45,035 nucleotides of DNA from an uncultured Lachnoclostridium sp. (GCA_947369165.1 CANBKJ010000014.1:1-45035); one strand, 5' to 3'. Shown: positions 36,119 through 45,033, counted from the first letter of the stretch. The notes: generated by a model from the sequence alone, not told the origin. Made by a program: numbers and translations.

Positions 36119-36145
36119 TTAGCACTCAACCTTGACGAGTGCTAA
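36119..36145. promoter_or_regulatory. CIRCE element (HrcA operator)
   Basis: Perfect TTAGCACTC-N9-GAGTGCTAA, the HrcA repressor site. It overlaps the -35 box of the clpB promoter. Confidence 0.97.
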
Positions 36146-36160
36146 TAATTGTGATATAAC
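36132..36160 (+). promoter_or_regulatory. clpB promoter
   Basis: TTGACG (36132-36137), 17-bp spacer, TATAAC (36155-36160). The -35 box lies within CIRCE. Confidence 0.85.
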
Positions 36161-36201
36161 AAAGGTAACAGGTTAAATCTTTTGGAAAAAGAGAGGGTGA
36201 T

Positions 36202-38766
36202 ATGATGAACATTACGAAATTTACACAAAAATCGGTGGAGATCCTGAACAGCCTGGAAAAGATCGCTTATGATTTTGGCGCCCAGGAGATCGTTCAGGAA
36301 CATCTGCTCTATGGTATGCTGACGGTGGAAGACAGTCTGCTGAAAAAACTGATCGAGAAAATGGAGATTGACAGTGATGTCTTTCTGGCCCAGGTGGAGG
36401 GACTGGTCAGAAAAAGGCCGCAGGTGAGCGGTGGGCAGGTTTATATCGGTGATGAATTGAATAAGGTTCTGGTATACGCAGAAAATGAGGCGAAGGCGCT
36501 GGGAGATGAGTATGTTTCCGTGGAGCATTTATTTCTTAGCCTGCTGCGAAAGCCCTCCCGCCCAATCAAACAGCTTCTCGGTGATTTTCGGATTGACAGG
36601 GAGAGGTTTCTTCAGGCGCTGTCGAAGGTCCGGGGAAACCAGAAGGTCACTACAGACAATCCGGAGGCAGTATATGACAGCCTGAACAAATACGGCTATG
36701 ATTTGGTGGAGCGGGCAAGAGAGCAGAAACTGGATCCTGTGATCGGCAGGGATTCGGAGATCCGGAATATGATCCGCATTCTTTCTAGAAAGTCGAAGAA
36801 TAATCCTGTGTTGATCGGCGAGCCTGGTGTCGGCAAAACGGCAGCAGTGGAAGGACTGGCACAGCGAATTGTCCGGGGAGACGTGCCGGATGCACTGCGG
36901 GATAAGCAGATTTTTGCGCTGGATATGGGTTCTCTGGTGGCGGGAGCGAAATACAGGGGAGAATTTGAAGAGAGACTGAAAGCGGTTCTGGAAGAGGTCA
37001 AAGAGAGTGACGGTAGGATTATCCTATTTGTAGACGAACTCCATACCATTGTGGGCGCTGGAAAGACGGAAGGGTCTATGGATGCCGGCAATATGCTCAA
37101 GCCAATGCTGGCAAGAGGAGAGCTTCACTGTATCGGGGCCACCACGCTGGATGAGTATCGGATGTATATTGAAAAAGATGCGGCACTGGAGCGGAGGTTT
37201 CAGCCGGTACTGGTGGATGAGCCGACGGTGGAGGATACCATATCTATTCTGCGTGGTCTGAAAGACCGGTATGAAATTTTCCATGGAGTGAAGATTATGG
37301 ATGCAGCGCTGGTGAGTGCGGCGGTGCTTTCGGACCGCTACATCTCCGACCGTTTTCTGCCGGATAAGGCCATTGATCTCGTGGATGAGGCATGTGCCCT
37401 GATTAAGACGGAGCTGGATTCCCTGCCTACGGAACTGGATGACGTGAAGCGGCATATCATGCAGCTGGAGATCGAAGAAGCAGCACTGAAAAAGGAGACC
37501 GATAATCTCAGCCGGGAGCGGCTTGCAGTTCTCCAGAAGGAATTGGCAGAGCTGAGGGAGGAATTTGCCGGGGCGAAGGCGAAATGGGATAATGAGAAGA
37601 ATGTGGTGGAGCGGATCCACACGCTGAAAGCGGAGCTGGAGGAGGTCAACAACCAGATCGAGGTGGCTAAAAATAACTACAATCTGGAAAAGGCAGCAGA
37701 ACTTCAGTACGGGGATGTACCCCGTATCATGCGGCAGCTCAGTGAGGCGGAGGAGCGGGCCAAGGCAAGCGACCAGTCCATGGTGCACGAGCGGGTGACC
37801 GAGGAAGAGATCGCTAAGATCGTGTCCCGCTGGACCGGAATCCCGGTGGTCAGGCTGACGGAGTCTGAGAGGAATAAGACCCTGCATCTGGCGGATGCCT
37901 TACATGAAAGGGTGGTGGGCCAGGAAGAGGGAGTCACGAAGGTGACGGAGGCGATCCTGCGCTCCAAGGCAGGCATCAAGGATCCGGGTAAACCGATTGG
38001 TTCCTTTCTGTTTTTAGGTCCTACCGGCGTGGGAAAGACAGAACTTGCCAAAAGCCTGGCACAGAATCTTTTTGACAATGAGCAGAGTATTGTCCGCATA
38101 GACATGAGTGAATATATGGAAAAGCACTCGGTATCCCGTCTGATCGGAGCCCCTCCAGGATATGTAGGTTACGAAGAGGGAGGCCAGCTGACGGAAGCAG
38201 TCAGAAGAAAACCCTATTCGGTAGTCCTTTTTGATGAGATCGAAAAAGCACATCCCGATGTGTTTAATGTATTTCTTCAGATTCTGGATGACGGGCGGGT
38301 GACGGATTCCAAAGGAAGAACGGTGGACTTTAAGAATACGATCCTGATCATGACTTCAAACCTGGGTGCCGAATATCTTTTAGAGGGGATTGACGAAGAG
38401 GGAAACATCCAGCCGGAGGCGGAACAGATGGTGATGGAACGCCTGAGGGCCAGTTTCAAGCCGGAGTTTTTGAACCGCCTGGATGAGGTCATCATGTTTA
38501 AGCCGCTGACCCGCGAGAATATCCGTGGTATCATTGACCTTCTGGTGGCAGAGCTGAACCGCCGACTTGCCGACCGGGAACTCTCGGTGGAGCTGACGGA
38601 GGGAGCTAAACAGAAGGTTGTGGAAAATGCCTATGAACCCGCATATGGCGCCAGACCACTGCGGCGATACATTCAAAAAAATGTAGAAACTCTTCTGGCG
38701 AAAAAGATCCTGGCTGATGAGATACATGCAGGGGAAACTTTTGTGATTGACGAAAGAATGCTGTAA
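36202..38766 (+). CDS. clpB: ATP-dependent disaggregase ClpB
   Basis: An 854-residue Hsp100 protein. Order: N-domain (1-145), AAA1 with Walker A GEPGVGKT (206-213), a long coiled-coil middle domain (about 400-525) that separates ClpB from ClpC/ClpA, then AAA2 with GPTGVGKTE (about residue 610) and the C-terminal [16 protein letters not shown]. No ClpP-binding loop of the IGF type was noticed. It works with DnaK to rescue aggregated proteins. The upstream CIRCE shows heat-shock control by HrcA. Start ATGATG at 36202/36205 follows AGAGAGGGTGAT. Confidence 0.95.
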   Translation: MMNITKFTQKSVEILNSLEKIAYDFGAQEIVQEHLLYGMLTVEDSLLKKLIEKMEIDSDVFLAQVEGLVRKRPQVSGGQVYIGDELNKVLVYAENEAKALGDEYVSVEHLFLSLLRKPSRPIKQLLGDFRIDRERFLQALSKVRGNQKVTTDNPEAVYDSLNKYGYDLVERAREQKLDPVIGRDSEIRNMIRILSRKSKNNPVLIGEPGVGKTAAVEGLAQRIVRGDVPDALRDKQIFALDMGSLVAGAKYRGEFEERLKAVLEEVKESDGRIILFVDELHTIVGAGKTEGSMDAGNMLKPMLARGELHCIGATTLDEYRMYIEKDAALERRFQPVLVDEPTVEDTISILRGLKDRYEIFHGVKIMDAALVSAAVLSDRYISDRFLPDKAIDLVDEACALIKTELDSLPTELDDVKRHIMQLEIEEAALKKETDNLSRERLAVLQKELAELREEFAGAKAKWDNEKNVVERIHTLKAELEEVNNQIEVAKNNYNLEKAAELQYGDVPRIMRQLSEAEERAKASDQSMVHERVTEEEIAKIVSRWTGIPVVRLTESERNKTLHLADALHERVVGQEEGVTKVTEAILRSKAGIKDPGKPIGSFLFLGPTGVGKTELAKSLAQNLFDNEQSIVRIDMSEYMEKHSVSRLIGAPPGYVGYEEGGQLTEAVRRKPYSVVLFDEIEKAHPDVFNVFLQILDDGRVTDSKGRTVDFKNTILIMTSNLGAEYLLEGIDEEGNIQPEAEQMVMERLRASFKPEFLNRLDEVIMFKPLTRENIRGIIDLLVAELNRRLADRELSVELTEGAKQKVVENAYEPAYGARPLRRYIQKNVETLLAKKILADEIHAGETFVIDERML

Positions 38767-38780
38767 GGAATCACAAAAAA

Positions 38781-38828
38781 CACAGAGAATCAGGGGTTAG
38801 ACCACTACCCCTGATTCTTTGTGCTTTT
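38781..38828. terminator. clpB terminator
   Basis: Arms 38781-38797 and 38807-38823 pair over 17 bp with one mismatch, followed by CTTTT. It may also end transcription from the cotJC side. Confidence 0.88.
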
Positions 38829-38848
38829 CAAGGTATGCCTTGAATCAG

Positions 38849-39058
38849 TTATTTGCAGAATTGTTTATCAAAATCCGGGTTAAATGCGTAGAAGTTTTTG
38901 CTGTTCAGACTATCCTGGATCAGACGCAGGCTCTCACCGAAACGCTGATAGTGCACAACTTCACGCTCTCTTAAGTATTTGATGGGATCACAGACTTCTG
39001 GATCTTTTACAAGACGGAGAATATTGTCGTAGGTCAAACGCGCTTTTTGCTCTGCTGC
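38849..39058 (-). pseudogene. cotJC: cotJC C-terminal part (spore coat, Mn-catalase-like), interrupted
   Basis: Minus-strand reading gives AAEQKARLTYDNILRLVKD, then DPIKYLREREVVHYQRFGES and a 24-residue tail: the C-terminal third of the spore-coat protein CotJC. Homology starts exactly at the AA encoded in GCAGCAGAG (39058-39050). The six residues before that do not fit the family, and the frame closes upstream at a TGA (39094-39092). The middle part of the gene is at 44123-44355. Joining the two at the shared 8-bp core gives EDMAAEQKAR, the expected family sequence. The gene looks split by an inserted element, not randomly decayed. Confidence 0.85.
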
Positions 39059-39098
39059 TACCTGGTAAGGATAACGCGCGGGAATTTGACATCAAAGA

Positions 39099-39158
39099 TT
39101 GACAATGCTATTTCATTAAGGTACACTTAAATTGATATCTTAAACTTACGTGTACCTT
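39099..39158 (+). promoter_or_regulatory. promoter with overlapping inverted repeat
   Basis: TTGACA (39099-39104), 17-bp spacer, TACACT (39122-39127). AAGGTACAC (39118-39126), which covers most of the -10 box, is repeated inverted as GTGTACCTT (39150-39158) just before the ribosome site. This looks like an operator or leader hairpin for the Ig-like cargo gene. Confidence 0.6.
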
Positions 39159-39174
39159 AAAAGGAGGCTGAAGG

Positions 39175-40563
39175 ATGAAAAAAAGCATTATGAGAAAAGC
39201 TGCATGGGCGATGGCAGGCGCACTGATGTTTACAAGTGTGTTGGGAAGCAGTATTGTGTCACAGGCAGCACCAAAGACGAAAAAAATCGTCATGAACAAA
39301 AAGAAGGTCACATTAAAAGTTGGAAAAACCTTTAAATTAAAAGTAAAAAAGGTTAATCCTGCAAAATCAAGCAAAGCGGTAACTTATAAATCAAACAAAA
39401 CAAAAATAGCAACTGTGTCAAAAAAGGGTGTGATCAAGGCAAAGAAAGTTGGAAAAGCAAAGATCACAGTGGTTTCAAAGAAAAACAAGAAAGCAAAAGC
39501 AACGGTAAGCGTAGTAGTCAAGAAGGCTGATGCTAAGCCTAAAGTACCTGCTGTGACAGCCGTGCCGGCGGTAAGTGCGACACCAGGGGTAAGCGCAGCA
39601 CCAGGGACAACGCCATCTGTAACCCAGGCGCCGGGGACCAGTGCAACACCAGAGTCCAGTTCAAAGCCGGGAGCGAGTGCGACACCACCGAGAACGCAGA
39701 CTCCAAAACCACCAAAGACAGCTACACCGTCGCCGACACCAAAATATGAAGAACCTGAAGAGACGGCGCCGCCAACTAACTTTGTTGATCTGACATCCGA
39801 TGATTCATATCATAATGAATCTCCAGAGGGCGCAACTGTTGTAAAAAATGAGGATGGTTCCCTTACTGTAACATTTACACAGCAGTGGGCTGCACTTAAT
39901 TTCTACCTGCCGGATAACGCTCAGATTTATTACAGTGCTTACAAGTCTGTTGCTCTTACGTACACAAGCAGAGGTGGAAATCTCGGTCATGCGCTGTATG
40001 ATGTGGATACGATAGTGGGAGGTTCCCAGGCAGGAGATGGTGAAGTAGGGAAACATCCGGACTGGGGTCAGAAAGTGGTGGAGACTGCGGAAGAGAGTAC
40101 ACTGATCTTCCCTGTGACATCAGAGTGTGCAGGGGGATGTATCCGTGGATTGCAAATATTTAATCCTAATGCAACTACAGCAGATAATCCTATCGAGATC
40201 ACGATTAAAGCAATTGTATTCAGTGTCAAAGAAAATCCGAGTCTGGACGACCTGAAACCGCCTGTCAAACCGGAACCGAATGATAATGTTACGATCGAAT
40301 CTGCCCCGACTGAGATGGCGGTATCTGAAACCTCTGATATAACCGTAGCAGTAAAAGAAGGCACCATTGAGAGTGTTAAATGGGAGGTAGAGGGCGATGC
40401 AGTAACGATCGCAAAAGATGATGAGATTAAAACAGTTCTCACTGCTGCGAAGGCTGGGGAAGCGAAAGTATCGGTGACTGTAACAGTGAAGATTGGAGAT
40501 AAAACAGAAACGAGTACAAAAACCGTAACGATTCAAGTAAATAATCCTGCCAAAAAAGAATAA
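39175..40563 (+). CDS. secreted Ig-like surface protein 6 (element cargo)
   Basis: A 462-residue secreted protein. Signal peptide (1-31, SQAA), Lys-rich bacterial-Ig-like module (32-118) more diverged than in the array, Pro/Thr/Ala linker (119-200), a beta-sandwich domain (about 203-350, starts VDLTSDDSYHNES), and one Ig-like domain (365-460). That last domain closely resembles those of the array (IESAPTEMAVSE, GTIESVKWEVEGDAVTI, TVTVKIGDKTETST against IESAPTEVIVGE, GTIESVVWKVEGDAATI, TVTVKKDGKTATDT of protein 3). It is carried inside the cotJC element with its own promoter and terminator. ATG follows AAAAGGAGG. Confidence 0.88.
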   Translation: MKKSIMRKAAWAMAGALMFTSVLGSSIVSQAAPKTKKIVMNKKKVTLKVGKTFKLKVKKVNPAKSSKAVTYKSNKTKIATVSKKGVIKAKKVGKAKITVVSKKNKKAKATVSVVVKKADAKPKVPAVTAVPAVSATPGVSAAPGTTPSVTQAPGTSATPESSSKPGASATPPRTQTPKPPKTATPSPTPKYEEPEETAPPTNFVDLTSDDSYHNESPEGATVVKNEDGSLTVTFTQQWAALNFYLPDNAQIYYSAYKSVALTYTSRGGNLGHALYDVDTIVGGSQAGDGEVGKHPDWGQKVVETAEESTLIFPVTSECAGGCIRGLQIFNPNATTADNPIEITIKAIVFSVKENPSLDDLKPPVKPEPNDNVTIESAPTEMAVSETSDITVAVKEGTIESVKWEVEGDAVTIAKDDEIKTVLTAAKAGEAKVSVTVTVKIGDKTETSTKTVTIQVNNPAKKE

Positions 40564-40590
40564 CAGAATTTAATTTATTTTGAAATGGAA

Positions 40591-40620
40591 TGTCGGGGTG
40601 CATAGTGCCCCGGCATTTTT
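40591..40620 (+). terminator. terminator after surface protein 6
   Basis: TGTCGGGG (40591-40598) pairs with CCCCGGCA (40608-40615), one G-U pair, followed by TTTTT. Confidence 0.85.
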
Positions 40621-40684
40621 GCGTACTATGGGAACCCCTTTTTTCATACTATGTATAAAGAAATACAGATGCAGGAGGCCAGAG

Positions 40685-40816
40685 ATGCGCAGCAAAAACC
40701 AGGATTGTATGTGTGAATCTGTTTTTAAAGGTGCAGTAGACGAGGAGATCAGATCCAGGTATATACAGGTCTTAGTAAAATATATCATGCAGCAGGAAGA
40801 GAGTAAGAGGATGTGA
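40685..40816 (+). CDS. small protein coupled to the serine recombinase
   Basis: Not recognised. 43 residues (MRSKNQDCMCESVFKGAVDE at the N-terminus, then a basic helix to EESKRM). The start ATG 40685 has AGGAGG about 6 nt upstream. The frame is open further back, but without a ribosome site. Its stop overlaps the first possible recombinase start (ATGTGA), so it is translated with the recombinase. It could be a directionality factor or accessory protein; nothing in the sequence proves this. Confidence 0.6.
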   Translation: MRSKNQDCMCESVFKGAVDEEIRSRYIQVLVKYIMQQEESKRM

Positions 40817-42402
40817 GGGAGAGGAAGTTAAATACGATGGCAGAGCGACCAATGGCAGCAATATATGCGAGATTATCCGAAGAGGACAGAGTAAAGAATA
40901 ATTGGCAGAATAATAGTTCGAGTATCATAAATCAGGTTATGTTATTGAGACAGTATGCGGAGCAGATGGGCTGGGATGTGTATGAATGCTATACGGATGA
41001 TGACTGGGCGGGGGCAGACAGAAGCCGCCCTGCATTTAACCGATTGCTAAGAGATGCTGAGCAGGGCAGGTTTAACATTGTCTTATGTAAAACCCAGAGT
41101 CGTTTTACTCGAGAACTGGAGATGGTTGAGAAATATATCCATGGGCTGTTTCCCCTCTGGGGCATCCGTTTTGTGGGAGTTGTGGATAATGCAGATACCA
41201 GCGTAAAAGGGAACAAAAAATCCCGTCAGATCAATGGCCTGGTAAATGAGTGGTATCTGGAAGATATGTCAGAAAATATTAGGGCAGTTCTCACTACAAG
41301 GCGACAGGAAGGTTATTATATTGGTTCTACACCCTTGTATGGATATCGCAAGGATCCAGAGAGAAAGGGGCATCTGATCGTGGATCCGGAAGCTGCCGAA
41401 GTTGTGAAACTGATTTTCCATTCATTTGCCAATGGAATGGGAAAGACAGCCATCGCCAGAATGCTTAATGAGAAGGGGATTCCGAATCCTACAGAGTATA
41501 AAAGGCGAAAAGGAATGATAAAGAAAGCGCCGCGGCATAAAGCAGGAACCCTCTGGAAATATTTTTCCATTGCCGATATTCTGGGCAATGAAATGTATAT
41601 CGGCAATCTTATACAGGGGAAATACGGAAGTGTCTCTTATAAGTCGAAGAAAAATAAACCAACACCGAAAGAGCGGTGGATCCGCGTAGAGCACACACAT
41701 GCCCCCATCATTGATAAAAATCTTTGGGATACGGTTCAGAAGATGATTCAGGAGAGGGCAAAGCCTTTTTCGACAGGTGAGATTGGATTGTTTGCCAAAA
41801 AGGTGAGGTGTAAGCACTGTGGGTATATCATGCGTTCCGGGAAAGGGCGCGGTAGACACTATCTGAAGTGTAGCAGCAGGCACGTGGCCAAAGATAGCTG
41901 TATAGGCTCATTTATTTATGTGGATAAATTAGAAGAGATTGTCCTTGAGGAAATGCGGAGAATCAATAAGAAATTTTTGGATGAAAAATGTCTGGAGGAT
42001 GAAATTATCATCCAGGAGACTCCGCTTGAGAATATAGAGAAATGGAAACAACAATGCAGTTATGAGAGACATAGAATGGATCAGTTGAACACCGCAATAA
42101 AAAATCTGTATCTGGATAAAGTAAAGGGTAATATCGATGCAGAACAATTTCAGGTGTTATACTATGAACTGGATTCGGATAAAGAAAATGCGAAAGGGAA
42201 GATAAAGCAACTGGAGCAGAAGATCGAACAGGTTCAGCTTAGGAGTAGCGGTCAAAGGAAAAAAAGAGAGATTGTCCAGGAGTATGTAAATCCCTTTAAA
42301 CTCAACCGCTCAATGGTGGAGCTGCTCATTGATCACATCGAGGTTTCCAGGCGTGATCTGGAGACTAAAATGATAAATATAGAGATCCACTGGAACTTTT
42401 AA
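40813..42402 (+). CDS. large serine recombinase
   Basis: A 529-residue recombinase (521 if ATG 40837 is used; that ATG follows GAGAGGAAG). Order: resolvase domain with the catalytic Ser in YARLSEEDR and the conserved SRFTRE; recombinase domain with ILGNEMYIGNLIQGK; a zinc ribbon (CKHCGYIM ... CSSRHVAKDSC); and a C-terminal coiled coil (about 400-480). Enzymes of this class join attP and attB at a short core in one direction and need an accessory factor to reverse. It is the only integrase in the 5.07-kb element and faces no other mobile genes. All catalytic parts look intact, so it is probably active. Confidence 0.95.
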   Translation: MRERKLNTMAERPMAAIYARLSEEDRVKNNWQNNSSSIINQVMLLRQYAEQMGWDVYECYTDDDWAGADRSRPAFNRLLRDAEQGRFNIVLCKTQSRFTRELEMVEKYIHGLFPLWGIRFVGVVDNADTSVKGNKKSRQINGLVNEWYLEDMSENIRAVLTTRRQEGYYIGSTPLYGYRKDPERKGHLIVDPEAAEVVKLIFHSFANGMGKTAIARMLNEKGIPNPTEYKRRKGMIKKAPRHKAGTLWKYFSIADILGNEMYIGNLIQGKYGSVSYKSKKNKPTPKERWIRVEHTHAPIIDKNLWDTVQKMIQERAKPFSTGEIGLFAKKVRCKHCGYIMRSGKGRGRHYLKCSSRHVAKDSCIGSFIYVDKLEEIVLEEMRRINKKFLDEKCLEDEIIIQETPLENIEKWKQQCSYERHRMDQLNTAIKNLYLDKVKGNIDAEQFQVLYYELDSDKENAKGKIKQLEQKIEQVQLRSSGQRKKREIVQEYVNPFKLNRSMVELLIDHIEVSRRDLETKMINIEIHWNF

Positions 42403-42419
42403 AGAATCCGGTGGATCTC
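42382..42419 (+). terminator. hairpin overlapping the recombinase stop
   Basis: GAGATCCACTGGA and TCCGGTGGATCTC flank the stop codon (12 of 13 pairs). There is no T run, so it may be an mRNA 3' structure instead of a strong terminator. Confidence 0.5.
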
Positions 42420-42425
42420 TTGATC

Positions 42426-42463
42426 TTAGCTTGACGGCCCCGATTTGAACCCGTCGAGCTAAA
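42426..42463. repeat. imperfect palindrome, REP-like
   Basis: CTTAGCTTGACGG and CCGTCGAGCTAAA form arms around CCCCGATTTGAAC. It resembles the palindrome at 31695-31747 (TTAGCT/AGCTAA ends, TTTGAA core) and lies between convergent genes. Confidence 0.45.
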
Positions 42464-42517
42464 TACCCGAAGGTACTATTGTGTTAAATAATGTGGAGAT
42501 ATCATAAAATAATCGTA

Positions 42518-43879
42518 CTAGTTTCGCGCCGCATGCAGAATCTGTTCCAGATCGGCAATCAGTCCCTTGGAGAATTCCTCTGCTTCTCTGTATATCTGAC
42601 CAGCCTCCGTATAAGAACCGCTGTTTAATGCCTCGATGATGGTGGCTCCATACTGGTGGAATTTTCTATGCTTCATCTCCAGTGCTTCCCATACTGGCAT
42701 AATAACTGGAATCCGTGGTTTTACAGCATAGTAAAAATGCCCAAATCCGCATTTTGTGGAATCCAGCTGCAGCGGTGTCACATTATGAGTCTCAACCATA
42801 TTTCTCAGATTATTGAGCCATGTTCGGTGGGCAGTAATAGCATCCCTGACATATTTGGCAAATTCCGAATTTTCTAAATGATAGAAAGCGTCCTGTGACA
42901 TGAGTCCCATCTGCTTTGCGGTGGCGTCCAGAGTCTTCTCAATGCCAACGACAGGTTCAACCGCTTTTTTCAGATCTTCACTGACTTGATTCATAAAGCT
43001 GGTGCTGTTTCTAAGCTGATTTTCCATTTCATTCATAGAACTGCTGATATACTCGCTTACCTCAGCGATCGAGCGAATGGAATCATTGACTCTGGAAACA
43101 CTCTGCTGGCTCTCCCTGTTCAAATCCCATACATAGTTAATCTTCTTGGACATATCTTCCAGCGATTCAACGGTATTTGAGGCGCTTTGTACACTTTTTT
43201 CAGAAGCCTCTTTGATGGTCTCCACAAACTGCTCCATATCACTGGTCAGTTTCTGTGTCTCTCCGGCTAATGTACCGATTTCTTCCGCCACAACAGCGAA
43301 GCCTTTTCCTGCTTCCCCGGCTCTTGCCGCTTCAATGGAGGCATTTAATGACAACAGGTTTGTCTGCAGAGAGATGGCATTGATTCCGGCAATAACATCA
43401 CTTATGTACTCCAGTACCTGCAGTAATTTATCCATATCTTTTTGTAATTCCAAAGAGATATCGATGGTCTGCCCGGAGAGATCCCGAATGGTTGTCAACT
43501 CGTTTTGTCCCTCCTGAATTTTTTCAAAGACATCATTGGTATCAGAAGATACCTTAACGATCGTATTTGTCAGCTGTTCATGCTGATTATTATTTCTTCC
43601 ACTGGCAGGATCTGCAGAAGAGCCGAAAATGGTCTCTGTAGCGTTCGCTACGTTGCGGGAGATATCAACTATTTTTTCTGTCTGATACTGCATGGTCAGG
43701 TCAAGAGAACTAATCTGCATAACGGCTTTAATATTTTTCTCAAAAATTTCTCCAAATTGTCTTCTACCGCTTTGTAATCGCTCATAAATATTCTGCAGAT
43801 CCGCATCTTTTGTATAATCTGCTTCTTTCATTTCGGAAACTGCTTTTACAAGCGCAGCTTTACTCGTTTTAAGTGCCAT
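42518..43879 (-). CDS. soluble chemoreceptor with CZB domain (element cargo)
   Basis: A 453-residue cytoplasmic methyl-accepting protein without membrane segments. The signalling hairpin contains [40 protein letters not shown] (about residues 160-200). A C-terminal zinc-binding CZB domain has the ligands in [17 protein letters not shown] and KHRKFH (about 345-430). It is of the same kind as the receptor at 30236 but clearly diverged. It lies inside the cotJC element, opposite the recombinase, and has a sigma-28-like promoter upstream, so it should be made with the flagellar regulon. ATG follows AAAAAGGAG on the minus strand. Confidence 0.92.
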   Translation of the reverse strand: MALKTSKAALVKAVSEMKEADYTKDADLQNIYERLQSGRRQFGEIFEKNIKAVMQISSLDLTMQYQTEKIVDISRNVANATETIFGSSADPASGRNNNQHEQLTNTIVKVSSDTNDVFEKIQEGQNELTTIRDLSGQTIDISLELQKDMDKLLQVLEYISDVIAGINAISLQTNLLSLNASIEAARAGEAGKGFAVVAEEIGTLAGETQKLTSDMEQFVETIKEASEKSVQSASNTVESLEDMSKKINYVWDLNRESQQSVSRVNDSIRSIAEVSEYISSSMNEMENQLRNSTSFMNQVSEDLKKAVEPVVGIEKTLDATAKQMGLMSQDAFYHLENSEFAKYVRDAITAHRTWLNNLRNMVETHNVTPLQLDSTKCGFGHFYYAVKPRIPVIMPVWEALEMKHRKFHQYGATIIEALNSGSYTEAGQIYREAEEFSKGLIADLEQILHAARN

Positions 43880-43948
43880 TGGTCATCTCCTTTTTACAAT
43901 TTTTTCCCGCCAGCATATTTTGGACGCAAGTGTCTGTATTTTCGTTGC

Positions 43949-43975
43949 TTATCTGCTGCGGTTTTTTTTCCTTGA
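43949..43975 (-). promoter_or_regulatory. sigma-28 (flagellar) type promoter of the chemoreceptor
   Basis: On the minus strand, TCAA (43975-43972), 15-bp spacer, GCAGATAA (43956-43949), against consensus TAAA-N15-GCCGATAA. It lies 70 nt before the start codon. The other about 150 nt up to the cotJC fragment hold no gene. Confidence 0.6.
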
Positions 43976-44106
43976 GACAGTCCGGTATATATATCTGCAT
44001 AACGGAACTAAGTATATACTTTCATAATAAGGGATTCTGAATATTTTGCAAGCTTTTTTTTCATTTTTTTAATGGTATTTTTGTGAAATTTAATCTCAGG
44101 TTGTTC

Positions 44107-44355
44107 TTATAAAGAAGCAGCGTCTGCTGCCATATCTTCGTGCAGGTCTGCCAGGGGATCTCCTGTGGACTGGATCATGGATGCGCTCCATGGTTCACCT
44201 GAAGCTGCCTGAGGCCACAAACCAATGGTGTGATCGATATAATAGGGGGCAAAACCTTGTTCCTGAAGCTCTTCAGCAGTAAGATTTTTCGTGAGCTGAT
44301 GGACGATGGCGCATACGATCTCCATGTGAGCCAGCTCTTCTGTACCTATATCCGT
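44107..44355 (-). pseudogene. cotJC: cotJC middle part, interrupted at both ends
   Basis: Minus-strand reading from TDIGTEELAHMEIVCAIVHQ (with GTEELAHME holding manganese-ligand positions) to GDPLADLHEDMAA is the middle of CotJC, about 78 residues. After the core GCAGCAGA (44130-44123) it ends in DAASL and a stop, which are element-derived. On the other side, homology breaks between 44355 and 44356; the codons beyond (PWGNTD) do not fit the family, and the N-terminal about 60 residues are absent from the window. Confidence 0.85.
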
Positions 44356-44450
44356 GTCGGTATTGCCCCACGGCGAAATGACCGAAAATACGGGGGATGT
44401 GGCGTTGTGGGAAATGGGATGAGGAGCAAGAAGGAAAAAAACCAGTAAAT

Positions 44451-44579
44451 ATGAAATTATCTTATATCCAACGTGGCTTAGGAAAGTTAGATAATGATAG
44501 ATTACAGAAGGCGGAAACGGTCTTAAAAGCTGTATTTGAGGATATTTTTGATGAAGAGGAGGACCACGGTGACTTATAA
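44451..44579 (+). CDS. short protein resembling the tail of an XRE regulator
   Basis: 42 residues, starting MKLSYIQRGLGKLDNDRLQK and ending in the acidic FEDIFDEEEDHGDL. This resembles the C-terminal tail of XRE-type regulators that commonly precede ImmA. No helix-turn-helix is present, so it may be a remnant or a free-standing small protein. A weak ribosome site (GAAGGAAAAAA) lies upstream. It overlaps the ImmA start by 11 nt. Confidence 0.45.
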   Translation: MKLSYIQRGLGKLDNDRLQKAETVLKAVFEDIFDEEEDHGDL

Positions 44580-45033
44580 ACCAAATTTTAAGAAAGCATA
44601 TATTTTAGCAAATGAAATACTACTGAAATCTCGAATAATAAATGCTTTTCCGTTTTCGGTTACCAAATTAATCAAAGAGATATCAGATATACAATGTTGC
44701 AGTTTTAAAAGAGCACAAAAATATAATGTTGATATTGAAGCATTTGGAAGTGATTCAGCAATTTTGACAGAATTTCATGGAAGACAAATTATTTTTTATA
44801 ATCAGTTCGATATTGATGAAAGAGTTCGATTCTCAATGCTCCATGAAATTGGTCATTGTCTTTTGGATCATAATATGGATACATGTAATAAAGAACTATA
44901 TAAAAAGCAAGAGATTGAAACAAACTTTTTTGCAGCGCAGCTTCTTATGCCTGAACAAACCCTGTTAGAATTACAGAGTCGAGGTAAAAACATTGATTAT
45001 TTTAAAGTCTTTATTTCAGATGAGATACAATAA
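44569..45033 (+). CDS. ImmA/IrrE-family metallopeptidase
   Basis: 154 residues. The zinc motif HEIGH in MLHEIGHCLLDH is followed by ETNFFAAQLLMPE with the third ligand Glu. ImmA cleaves phage or ICE repressors (ImmR/XRE) to induce the element. GTG 44569 has GAGGAGG 7-8 nt before it; a TTG at 44536 gives a longer frame with no ribosome site. The end (SRGKNIDYFKVFISDEIQ) is shorter than most relatives, which continue with a helical wing, so a frameshift near 45000 or a natural short form is possible. It ends two bases before the window edge. Confidence 0.85.
   Translation: MTYKPNFKKAYILANEILLKSRIINAFPFSVTKLIKEISDIQCCSFKRAQKYNVDIEAFGSDSAILTEFHGRQIIFYNQFDIDERVRFSMLHEIGHCLLDHNMDTCNKELYKKQEIETNFFAAQLLMPEQTLLELQSRGKNIDYFKVFISDEIQ

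Larger units (their letters stand above)
39051..44130. mobile_element. 5.07-kb serine-recombinase element inserted in cotJC
   Basis: TCTGCTGC occurs at 39051-39058 and 44123-44130, the exact points where CotJC homology stops and resumes. Unit length from core to core is 5072 bp. Contents: a secreted Ig-like protein (+), a 43-residue ORF (+) coupled to a large serine recombinase (+), and a chemoreceptor (-). There are no conjugation, replication or phage structural genes. Large serine recombinases use short identical cores at such junctions. The insertion lies inside a spore-coat gene, as do known sporulation-excised elements (skin in sigK), but excision is not shown here. Confidence 0.75.

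Noticed and set aside
42428-42462. A tRNA T-arm-like GGGTTCAAATC on the minus strand
   Set aside because: No acceptor, D or anticodon arms can be drawn around it; it is the centre of a palindrome.
43952-43959. A third copy of TCTGCTGC, the element core
   Set aside because: CotJC homology does not change there, and it is explained by the sigma-28-like box GCAGATAA next to it. An 8-bp match by chance is plausible; GCAGCAGA also occurs at the xylanase end.
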